Positions 42,889 through 48,829 of a stretch of 48,829 bases of DNA are shown here, piece by piece. Both the position numbers and the translations under genes were made by a program. This stretch comes from Deltaproteobacteria bacterium. Lineage in GTDB: Bacteria; Desulfobacterota; Desulfobacteria; Desulfobacterales; ETH-SRB1. The stretch covers positions 1-48,829 of the forward strand of contig JAJSZT010000022.1 of assembly GCA_030272815.1 (NCBI GenBank), written 5' to 3'. The notes beneath the pieces are model-generated. The model was not told where the DNA came from. It saw only the letters and a list, made by a program, of their open reading frames with translations, and did no database searches. Each line of letters opens with the position of its first letter. The stretch's first letter is position 1.

Positions 42889-44253
42889 ATGACTATAAAG
42901 AAAAGACGATATATTAAACTGTGGCTGGTGCCATTCATTGCAATTATGTTCTGGGCATTCGAAGCCGGCTTTAACCATAATCTTTCAGCCGGCAACGATG
43001 AAACTTACAAGGGTCTTAAATTATTTTCAGATGTAATTGAGCTGGTTGAAAAAAACTATGTTGACCCGGTTGAAACAAAAGAATTAATCGAAAAAGCTAT
43101 TCAGGGTATGGTTTTCAGCCTTGATCCTCATTCTTCATTACTTCCGCCCGAAGCCTTCGAAGAGTTGCAGATTGATACCCATGGTGAGTTCGGAGGTATA
43201 GGGATAGTAATAACCATGCAAAAGAAAGTCCTTACCGTCATTTCACCTATTGAAGGCACACCAGCATACAAAGCCGGTATTAAAGCCGGAGATATAATTA
43301 TTAAAATTGACGGAAAATTAACCAGGGATATGATGCTCTGGGAAGCTGTAAAAATTATGAGAGGACCAAAAGGAGCTGAAGTTGTTATAACTATAGTAAG
43401 GAAAGGACTATCAGAACCTGTTGATTTCAAGCTTATCAGGGATATTATTCCAATTGAAAGTGTAAGGTCAATAGTTTTAAAACCAGGCTATGGATACATC
43501 AGGATCACCAATTTTCAAGACAACACAACAGAAGACCTTGAGCTGGCTTTAAAACAACTTGAATCAGGTGATGTTCCTTTAAAAGGACTTGTTATTGATC
43601 TTCGAAACAATCCAGGCGGACTTCTTAATCAGTCTATTGAGGTATCAGACCTGTTCCTTCAAAAGGGTGAAATCGTTTCAATTAAAGGCAGACTGAAAAC
43701 GCATACAAAAATTTTCAACGCACATAAAAACAAAATAAAACGTAATTATCCAATAGTAGTACTTATTAACGGAGGAAGCGCCAGTGCATCCGAAATAGTA
43801 GCCGGAGCGCTTCAGGACCATAAAAGAGCTTTGATCCTGGGTACTACATCATTTGGAAAAGGCTCTGTCCAGACAGTAGAAACACTAAGAGATGGTTACG
43901 GCCTTAAATACACAATAGCCAGATATTACACACCCAACGGACGTTCCATACAGGCACAGGGTATTGTGCCTGATATTGAAGTCAAATATAAAATTATTAA
44001 TAATGAAGATACTGACGATGGTATGCTAATGCTGAAAGAAAAAGATTTGAAAAATCATCTGGAAGCAGAGCCGGTAGAAAAAGATAAAATAGAAACAGAA
44101 TCCGAGGAACAAAAGGACAAAAAAAAGCATCCCTCAATACATCTTCTTGAAACAAAACACGGGCCACTTAAGCTCGAAGAACTTCAATCAGACAATCAGA
44201 TTATGCGTGCACTTGAGATCCTTATGGGTTATGAAATTTTAAAAAGCATGTAA
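42889..44253 (+). CDS. Carboxy-terminal processing protease CtpA/Prc (S41 family)
   Basis: 454 residues. An N-terminal anchor or signal ('LWLVPFIAIMFWAFEAGF') leads to an S41 N-domain ('LDPHSSLLPPEAFEELQIDT'), a PDZ domain ('GGIGIVITMQKKVLTVISPI', 'GIKAGDIIIKIDG') and the protease core. The catalytic Ser is in 'NGGSASASEIVAGAL' and the Lys in 'TTSFGKGSVQTV'. 'LKYTIARYYTPNGRSIQAQG' is conserved. A charged linker (about 385-425) precedes the end. It processes periplasmic or envelope proteins. AAGGAG precedes the ATG. It is commonly found next to envC-type genes in deltaproteobacteria. Confidence 0.93.
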   Translation: MTIKKRRYIKLWLVPFIAIMFWAFEAGFNHNLSAGNDETYKGLKLFSDVIELVEKNYVDPVETKELIEKAIQGMVFSLDPHSSLLPPEAFEELQIDTHGEFGGIGIVITMQKKVLTVISPIEGTPAYKAGIKAGDIIIKIDGKLTRDMMLWEAVKIMRGPKGAEVVITIVRKGLSEPVDFKLIRDIIPIESVRSIVLKPGYGYIRITNFQDNTTEDLELALKQLESGDVPLKGLVIDLRNNPGGLLNQSIEVSDLFLQKGEIVSIKGRLKTHTKIFNAHKNKIKRNYPIVVLINGGSASASEIVAGALQDHKRALILGTTSFGKGSVQTVETLRDGYGLKYTIARYYTPNGRSIQAQGIVPDIEVKYKIINNEDTDDGMLMLKEKDLKNHLEAEPVEKDKIETESEEQKDKKKHPSIHLLETKHGPLKLEELQSDNQIMRALEILMGYEILKSM

Positions 44254-44345
44254 AAACAGGGTTCAGGGATCAGGGATCAGGGGTTCAGCACGGGAAGTAT
44301 ATAAGGAACGTGGTACCGGTTATAATGTTGAGAAGAGTATTTTGA

Positions 44346-44387
44346 TAATTCAGTGTAATTCCGTGAAAATCCGTGGTGAACTATTAC
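44346..44387. repeat. Right half of the 'ttcaccacgg' repeat family
   Basis: 'cagtgtaattccgtgaaaat' followed by 'ccgtggtgaactatta' matches the right ends at 13110-13150 and 37047-37081. Upstream (44263-44285) are tandem 'cagggatcaggg' units. The repeat reads in frame with the next gene and creates a false start at GTG 44373. Confidence 0.75.
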
Positions 44388-44390
44388 GAG

Positions 44391-45356
44391 ATGACTAAAA
44401 AATCAGGTAAGAAGAAAAAACCATCTAAAAAGAGCAGAACTCAAAAGATACAACTTAAAAAAGCTGTTAGCGGCCTGTTATTTCTGATAGTTCTGGTTAT
44501 ATTAGCCGGACTCCTTGCACATCAATTAGTATTGCGCAGATCGTCGATACAATCCTCAGAGCCTTCAGTAAAATCTTTGGCCGGCAAAAAGAAGGTTCAT
44601 AAACTACCTGTTTACGAAATCTATCCGGAAAAGGAAATACATTATAAAAAATCAATAACTAAACCAAAGCCGACATTAACGAAAAAATTGCCGAAGGTGG
44701 CAATTATTATTGATGATATAGGATATGATAGAAAAATAGCAGAAAAATTTTTAAACCTTGATGCTGTCCTCACTTTCTCTTTACTGCCTCACAGCTTATT
44801 TCAAGACAAAATTGCCAGGAAAGCCCATGAAAAAGGTTTTGAAATCATGCTTCATCTCCCCCTGGAACCACTTGAATACCCCTCGGTCGATCCCGGCCCA
44901 GGCACGCTTCTTACTTCAATGTCCCCCGACGAGCTTATAATACAGCTCAATAAAAATCTGGATGCCGTTCCCTTTATCAAAGGAGTCAACAACCACATGG
45001 GGTCAAAAATGACCACCAGCTCAACTCAAATCTATCAAATATTTTCTATCCTGAAAAAAAGAAACCTGTTTTTCATTGACAGCCTGACAACATCGGAAAG
45101 TCTCTGCAAACCATCCGCCCGCCTTTTGCAGCTTCCATTCGCTCAACGAGATGTATTTATTGATCATTTTCAGGAACCTGATTTTATCAGAAAACAAATA
45201 AATCTGCTTATCCGTATTGCCGACAAGCACGGTGAAGCAATTGGCATAGCGCATCCACATATAATTACATATAACATTCTTCGCGAATTACTTCCCGAAC
45301 TGCAAAAAAAAGTTCAACTTGTCCCTGCATCAAAGCTTGTGCATATTCCCTCATAG
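44391..45356 (+). CDS. Divergent polysaccharide deacetylase (YibQ family)
   Basis: 321 residues from ATG 44391. A very basic N-terminus ('KKKKPSKKSRTQKIQLKKA') is followed by one membrane helix ('GLLFLIVLVILAGLLAHQLV') and a Pro/Lys linker. The NodB-like barrel begins 'LPKVAIIIDDIGYDRKIAEK' (the DDIG motif of PF04748), with 'FSLLPHS' and 'MLHLPLEP' and later 'GVNNHMGSKMT' and 'AIGIAHPHIIT'. It sits on the periplasmic face and probably modifies or remodels the cell wall. It closes the ftsEX-envC-ctpA cluster, a conserved order in this group. Confidence 0.9.
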   Translation: MTKKSGKKKKPSKKSRTQKIQLKKAVSGLLFLIVLVILAGLLAHQLVLRRSSIQSSEPSVKSLAGKKKVHKLPVYEIYPEKEIHYKKSITKPKPTLTKKLPKVAIIIDDIGYDRKIAEKFLNLDAVLTFSLLPHSLFQDKIARKAHEKGFEIMLHLPLEPLEYPSVDPGPGTLLTSMSPDELIIQLNKNLDAVPFIKGVNNHMGSKMTTSSTQIYQIFSILKKRNLFFIDSLTTSESLCKPSARLLQLPFAQRDVFIDHFQEPDFIRKQINLLIRIADKHGEAIGIAHPHIITYNILRELLPELQKKVQLVPASKLVHIPS

Positions 45357-45454
45357 GCTGAATTTTATAGAAAGCTACTCCCACTCCGTACACGTTTATC
45401 TCCATTTATTGCGTGTTAAACGATTTGTAACAATTTAGCCTTTTGAAAAAGAAT

Positions 45455-45627
45455 CTGACAGGATAACAGGATAAACAAGATTTGTAAGCATTCACGGAAC
45501 ATTGAAATTAGAAATTAGAAATTTGGCCTTCATGCTTTTGTACTGTTCTTCCCAATTTCAAGTTTCAAGTTTCAAGCCGTGAACGGCTACAATAATTTAA
45601 ATCCTGAATATCTTGTAAATCCTGTCC
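45455..45627. repeat. Nested repeat: 'gacaggataacaggat' element holding MITE copy 2 of the 14260 family
   Basis: The outer arms 'ctgacaggataacaggataa' (45455 on) and 'tcttgtaaatcctgtcc' (to 45627) are imperfect inverted repeats. Inside, 45484-45590 is an inverted, shorter copy of the element at 14260-14423, sharing 'ttggccttcatgcttttgta'. The spacer 45357-45774 has no gene. The remainder (45628-45774) is AT-rich. Confidence 0.75.
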
Positions 45628-45774
45628 AAAAAAATAATATTTAAAAGCGCTAAAGAGTTACAACGATTCAATAAAACATACAAAATTACATTTTTATTGT
45701 TAGCATTTTTTATTTGTGGTATTTAAACGGAAAATCATACAATTACTTGTTAGGTTTTTAAAAGCAATAGGAAT

Positions 45775-46392
45775 ATGAATCAAGGAAGCAAATATTGCTT
45801 CGTCAGTGACAATATGAAGCACTTTACGTGGAGAGAAAGAATCCTTTTATTTACAGTACAGCGTGATCTTGCGCGCGGAAGAAATGGGGATGTGTCTGGG
45901 TGGTACGGAGATTTAAAGGAATCCATCTATATGTTTTCCTCTGGTTACGTCCATTTAGCAGATGAGATTTTTATCAATACAATATATTGGAATGAACTTA
46001 GAGAATACGGGAAGCCAGACCAGTATGGAGACGGCGGAATTGATTTACCACCTGGACATGCAGGCTTCGCTTGTGCAACAAGTGGAAAGAGACGAAGTTT
46101 TAACCTGACGGCGCGAAAATTAGTTAGAGAAAAAATATTGTGGGGTTTTACTATCTCATTTCGCTCAATTCAGGGCCTTGGAGGTAAAAGCACGCCACTA
46201 TTGCAAGTGTGGAGCGATGCGAATAGAGATAAGCCTAAAGACATTTTTGCTGTATCACTTACTAAAAACGGCTTCAATCACGCTAAAGAGATACTACGCA
46301 AAAAGATTCAAATAAGTCCATGGCAATTACATGAGACCATTGTAAAAAGCAAGGAGTTTGCCTCAAAAATTACTGGCAATGAATTGGATTGA
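45775..46392 (+). CDS. Hypothetical protein, 205 residues
   Basis: Not recognised. A soluble protein with 'KHFTWRERILLFTVQRDLAR' and 'DVSGWYGDLKESIYMFSSGY' in the first third and 'GKRRSFNLTARKLVREKILW' in the middle. There is no signal peptide or membrane helix. The Trp/Tyr-rich start is unusual. No clear Shine-Dalgarno is visible before ATG 45775 ('caataggaat' is weak). It opens the accessory region of small plus-strand genes, and its end overlaps the PhzF remnant in another frame. Confidence 0.6.
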   Translation: MNQGSKYCFVSDNMKHFTWRERILLFTVQRDLARGRNGDVSGWYGDLKESIYMFSSGYVHLADEIFINTIYWNELREYGKPDQYGDGGIDLPPGHAGFACATSGKRRSFNLTARKLVREKILWGFTISFRSIQGLGGKSTPLLQVWSDANRDKPKDIFAVSLTKNGFNHAKEILRKKIQISPWQLHETIVKSKEFASKITGNELD

Positions 46393-46503
46393 TAAAAGAA
46401 CGCTGCCATTTGAAGGCAACCCTGCAGCAGTTTGTCTGTTAAATGAATGGTTGCCAGATGAAGTGATGCAATCTGTCTGAAACCGCATTCTACGTGCCTA
46501 TAG
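46379..46503 (+). pseudogene. PhzF-family isomerase, N-terminal remnant with frameshift
   Basis: In the frame from 46379, 'LPFEGNPAAVCLLNEWLPDE' then 'VMQSV' and a TGA is the conserved beginning of PhzF-like proteins (F-x-GNPAAV-C). Shifting by one base at about 46476 gives 'SETAFYVPI', the next PhzF block, with the usual intervening residues missing. A deletion plus frameshift has destroyed the gene, and nothing after about 46503 matches. Confidence 0.75.
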
Positions 46504-46553
46504 AAAATTAAATAAGCTCCTTAACCCGTAAACAAAAAGGAAATTGAAAATAA

Positions 46554-46790
46554 ATGCAACGAACTATTGAAAATTTAACCACAGAATTAATTAAATTACC
46601 CAAGAGAGAGCGTTTAGAAATAGTCAGATTTATTCTTTTTCTCGATAACCGATCTTTGGATTCCGATGATATTGATTCTGCTTGGGAAAAAGAAATCACG
46701 GATAGGGTTCGTGCCGTTGATGAGGGAACAGCAATAGGTATTGATTACGACAAAGCAATGCAAAAAATTGAAAAGCGCTTTACATCATGA
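46554..46790 (+). CDS. Antitoxin, addiction-module component (TIGR02574-like)
   Basis: 78 residues. 'LIKLPKRERLEIVRFILFLD' followed by 'DDIDSAWEKEITDRVRAVDE' and 'GIDYDKAMQKIE' is the pattern of the short helical antitoxins of ParE/RelE-type systems (L-x-L-P-x-x-ER-x-x-L; AW-x-x-E-I-x-x-R). The ATG overlaps nothing upstream, with AAGGAAA near the start. It overlaps the toxin gene by 4 bases, so the pair is translationally coupled. It would bind and neutralise the downstream protein. Confidence 0.85.
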   Translation: MQRTIENLTTELIKLPKRERLEIVRFILFLDNRSLDSDDIDSAWEKEITDRVRAVDEGTAIGIDYDKAMQKIEKRFTS

Positions 46791-47089
46791 AAAAAATAAT
46801 CCTTCAACAGGCATTTGAAGAATTGAATGATGCGATAGCATATTATGAAGAACAACAGGCTGGATTAGGACTAAGATTGAAGGACGAAGTCGACCAACAT
46901 GTCAATTGGATTTTAGGCAATTCCACTGTTCCACAGATTCGTAGAGGCGGTTACCGTCGTGTTAATCTCAAAATATTTCCATACTATATCGCCTACATTA
47001 TTCGTAAAGATACCTTATGGATTCTTGCTGTTGCACATGGTCATCGTAAACCCGAATACTGGATTAAAAGAAAGAACGAAATCAGCTAA
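46787..47089 (+). CDS. ParE/RelE-family toxin
   Basis: 100 residues. 'ILQQAFEELNDAIAYYEEQQ' and 'GLGLRLKDEVDQHVNWILGN' form the N-terminal helices, with 'QIRRGGYRRVNLKIFPYYIA' and 'LWILAVAHGHRKPEYW' the sheet. This matches the ParE/RelE superfamily ('R-x-x-x-L-x-x-FPY-x-I', 'V-x-HG-x-R-x-P-x-YW'). Its target (gyrase or mRNA) cannot be told. It is paired with the antitoxin directly upstream. Confidence 0.88.
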   Translation: MKKIILQQAFEELNDAIAYYEEQQAGLGLRLKDEVDQHVNWILGNSTVPQIRRGGYRRVNLKIFPYYIAYIIRKDTLWILAVAHGHRKPEYWIKRKNEIS

Positions 47090-47143
47090 CAAGCTTTTCG
47101 AGCGGACGCGGAAGACCGCGCAGCTCAAGAGCGACATTATACG
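47085..47143. other. Degenerate attC-like palindrome after the toxin gene
   Basis: A 59-base segment from 'gctaacaag' to 'cattatacg' with an imperfect stem (gagcggacgcgg against ccgcgcagctc). Its size and the terminal 'taaca...ttata' recall integron attC sites, but the end boxes deviate from RYYYAAC/GTTRRRY. It begins at the toxin's stop codon. Confidence 0.3.
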
Positions 47144-47229
47144 GGTGAAATAAGGTATATTGAAATGAGAAAAGATATATTCATCTATCTATCGAGTTTG
47201 TGCGAACCCTTCACTGAGGTAATAAGGTG

Positions 47230-47469
47230 ATGAAAAAGAAAAAACAAGAGATTTCCTCTCATGAAAACCCACTTAAAGCCTTTTGTAATTTCTGTGGCTC
47301 AACGGTTGGTCAGATTAGTGAACGTACAGAGAATCGTGTAAATGCAGTATATGATTGTCCAAAATGCAACGTGAATTATTGTGACCAATGCAGTTATGAA
47401 AAGGAAATTGATGGGAAGTCAGTGCAGTTGTGTTTACGTTGCGATAGTCAAATAGAAAAAGTAATGTAA
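47230..47469 (+). CDS. Small zinc-finger protein
   Basis: 79 residues from ATG 47230, with 'aataaggtg' upstream. It has 'FCNFCGSTVGQ' , 'YDCPKCNVNYCDQCSYEKE' and 'LCLRCDS': four CxxC-type knuckles that look like a treble-clef or B-box-like double zinc finger. The family is not named with certainty. No membrane segment. It lies among the small genes of the accessory tail. Confidence 0.65.
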   Translation: MKKKKQEISSHENPLKAFCNFCGSTVGQISERTENRVNAVYDCPKCNVNYCDQCSYEKEIDGKSVQLCLRCDSQIEKVM

Positions 47470-47495
47470 AAAGTAAGTTGTTCGACAAAAGTTGT

Positions 47496-47531
47496 GCCCA
47501 ACAAACGGATACCATTCGCAGCCCGTTATGC
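47496..47531. other. Short attC-like site
   Basis: 'gcccaac' (47496-47502) matches the RYYYAAC box and 'gttatgc' (47525-47531) fits the common GTTATGC core. They are only 36 bases apart overall, shorter than functional attC sites, with a weak inner stem. Confidence 0.25.
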
Positions 47532-47553
47532 TCGAATCGAAAATTGAAAATTA

Positions 47554-47895
47554 ATGGCAAAGAAAAAGAAAATTCCTGTAAAAGATCAAATATGGATAGA
47601 TGCAAGGAAACGGTTTCGTCTTTCTGATGTCCATATTCAAATGGCTCGTGAACTTGGCTTGAATCCAAAGAAATTTGGAAAATTAGCAAACCATAAACAA
47701 GAGCCATGGAAATTGCCCTTACCCGATTTTATAGAGGAACTCTATTTCAAGCGTTTTAAAAAGAACCGTCCAGAGGTCGTGAAATCAATTGAGCGGATTG
47801 TTAAGGAACGTAACCGGAAACGTGAAGATCGGAAAAGACGCAAAGCAGAAAGCAAATCTTTGAAGCAACCCGATATGGATGAAATTCCATTTTAG
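47554..47895 (+). CDS. Conserved hypothetical basic protein, 113 residues
   Basis: A very basic, mostly helical protein: 'KDQIWIDARKRFRLSDVHIQ' then 'ARELGLNPKKFGKLANHKQE' and 'LPLPDFIEELYFKRF', ending in a Lys/Arg-rich tail ('RKREDRKRRKAESK'). It is a type of protein often met in accessory regions. The middle recalls a small nucleic-acid-binding helix bundle, but no function is known. A weak Shine-Dalgarno precedes ATG 47554. Confidence 0.65.
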   Translation: MAKKKKIPVKDQIWIDARKRFRLSDVHIQMARELGLNPKKFGKLANHKQEPWKLPLPDFIEELYFKRFKKNRPEVVKSIERIVKERNRKREDRKRRKAESKSLKQPDMDEIPF

Positions 47896-48007
47896 TGTGG
47901 ATGGATTTAAGAATAAAAAAGCTGAGTTCAACAACCGCATTCACGCTGACACCCAAAACCGAGTTGCCGTTTAAAATTGACCTTCTGAGATAAGAAGGGA
48001 GGAATTC

Positions 48008-48133
48008 ATGTATTTATCAGTTAAAAGTGTAAAGCCGCTTGATGGATACAAATTGCTTTTAAAATTCGAAAATAATGAGGAAAAAGTATTTGAGAGTCGG
48101 GTATCATTCAACGTAAAGCAAAAAGACCGATGA
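48008..48133 (+). pseudogene. DUF2442-like protein, N-terminal fragment
   Basis: 41 residues with a perfect 'gggagg' ribosome-binding site before ATG 48008. 'MYLSVKSVKPLDGYKLLLKF' followed by 'ENNEEKVFESRVSF' is the start of DUF2442 proteins (often antitoxin-like), which normally run to about 80 residues. Here the frame ends at TGA 48131-48133, overlapping the ATG of the next gene by 4 bases. It is truncated, but could still be translated and couple the next gene. Confidence 0.6.
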
Positions 48134-48468
48134 ACAAATGGACAGTTAAAGATCGCTATGGCAATACGATCTACTGCACAGAAGAACGCTGGCAGCATAT
48201 CTTGGAATCCCGACCTGAGATAGAACTGTTCTTTGGCAGGTTTCTTGAGACAGTCCGCACCGGACGGCGCAAACAAGACCCACTGCTTCCCAACGAGTAT
48301 CGGTATTACAAACGCTTTGACGAGCTATTACCAGAAAACAACCACTTGGTGGTCATCGTGGTCTTCAAGACGCGCCTTGATGAACACGGCCAGTATGTCC
48401 CCAACAACTTCGTGGTGACCCCGGATGGGCCAAGTATATTCGACCAAAAAGGTGAACAAAATGGGTGA
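48130..48468 (+). CDS. Toxin-like protein, possible PBECR/RelE-type nuclease
   Basis: 112 residues. 'WTVKDRYGNTIYCTEERWQH' then 'ILESRPEIE' and 'VRTGRRKQDPLLPNEYRYYK' with 'HLVVIVVFK' and 'NFVVTPDGP' is a pattern of small proteins (W-x-H-I-x-x-x-P-E; 'GRRxQDP') that I associate with phage-linked RNase-like folds and toxin modules. The conserved H and R residues could be catalytic. It overlaps the next gene by 8 bases. This family assignment is tentative. Confidence 0.5.
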   Translation: MNKWTVKDRYGNTIYCTEERWQHILESRPEIELFFGRFLETVRTGRRKQDPLLPNEYRYYKRFDELLPENNHLVVIVVFKTRLDEHGQYVPNNFVVTPDGPSIFDQKGEQNG

Positions 48469-48829
48469 AACTAAGTTTTACGAAACAGAGACAACGGCGA
48501 GTGATGCTACGCCAGTGCGTTTCGTCTATGACAAAGAGGCAGACATTCTGGAAATCTTTTTTGGCGAGAATGAATCTGCTACAGGTGTCGAATTAACCGA
48601 TTACATCATCTTGCGTCTCAATAAGCAAACACGCCGAGCGATCAGTTTGACACTGCTTCACTTCTCCATTCTGACGGAACGTACTGAATATGGGCCACGT
48701 AGCTATCCCCTGCATAAGCTAGATGAAGTATCAGAAGAGTTGCGAGAGTTAGTCCTTCACTTAGCAACCTCGATGCCTGTCAGTCAGTTCGTGAAGCTAT
48801 CCCATTTCCAGGCATCGCCGACGGAGCAG
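48461..48829 (+). CDS. DUF2283-family protein (3' end cut by window edge)
   Basis: 123 codons from ATG 48461 to the window edge with no stop. 'PVRFVYDKEADILEIFFGEN' is the DUF2283 signature (YD-x-E-AD-x-L-x-I-x-F), followed by 'SATGVELTDYIILRLNKQTR' and 'AISLTLLHFSILTER'. DUF2283 proteins often pair with small toxin-like partners as putative antitoxins. The close overlap with the upstream gene fits this. It continues past the window. Confidence 0.8.
   Translation, partial: MGETKFYETETTASDATPVRFVYDKEADILEIFFGENESATGVELTDYIILRLNKQTRRAISLTLLHFSILTERTEYGPRSYPLHKLDEVSEELRELVLHLATSMPVSQFVKLSHFQASPTEQ

Overview
The window looks like a chromosomal segment of an anaerobic, AT-rich deltaproteobacterium (Desulfobacterota), most likely a Desulfobacterales-type sulfate reducer. 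The pointers are a KorDABC ferredoxin-dependent 2-oxoacid oxidoreductase, several radical SAM proteins, MttB-family methyltransferase homologues, an ftsEX-envC-ctpA-divergent deacetylase cluster, and intergenic spaces full of short inverted repeats. No rRNA, tRNA or CRISPR array was seen. Taxonomy is inferred from gene content only.

Layout. 1-2021 (minus strand, cut by the window edge) encodes a large protein in which a degenerate AAA-type ATPase region precedes a radical SAM domain. 2151-2640 is a junction of three gene stubs (HemN/HemW-like tail, IS30-family transposase tail, methyltransferase head). A PLP lyase with tyrosine phenol-lyase residues follows (2717-4135). 4365-7286 (minus) is korDABC. 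7505-10429 (minus) holds a radical SAM enzyme and a NicO-type metal exporter with its DUF1007 partner. 10889-17214 carries housekeeping genes mltG, nagZ, tsaD (minus), der and rarA.

17542-24248 is the most unusual part. On one strand it has a MarR regulator, a small zinc-ribbon protein, an MttB-family protein, an AsnB-type amidotransferase, a DAO-family FAD oxidoreductase and a second MttB paralogue. No corrinoid protein, reactivase or amber codon was found with them. This looks like an undescribed pathway acting on an N-methylated or amidated compound, but the substrate is unknown.

24639-38346 is largely housekeeping: a 52-residue membrane protein, an AI-2E-type permease, gyrA, gpsA, a Cys-rich small protein, pgk, a VTT-domain protein, an unknown 353-residue protein, a GNAT, an HNH protein, ubiE, dnaJ, queD and pyrE with a possible attenuator. 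38629-45356 is a cell-envelope cluster: TolC-like, FtsE, FtsX, an EnvC-like protein with lost zinc ligands, a CtpA protease and a divergent polysaccharide deacetylase. FtsEX-EnvC would control septal peptidoglycan hydrolysis.

45775-48829 is an accessory tail of small same-strand genes: an unknown protein, a PhzF stub, a ParE-type toxin-antitoxin pair, small conserved proteins, a DUF2442 stub and a toxin-like/DUF2283 pair. Weak attC-like palindromes are present.

A second theme is the repeats. At least ten families of 40-370 bp MITE-like or palindromic elements sit between genes. Several run into genes and supply the stop codon or last residues (KorB, GNAT, Pgk, EnvC). Others create spurious N-terminal extensions (radical SAM, DUF1007, NagZ, TolC, deacetylase), so several starts were moved downstream here.
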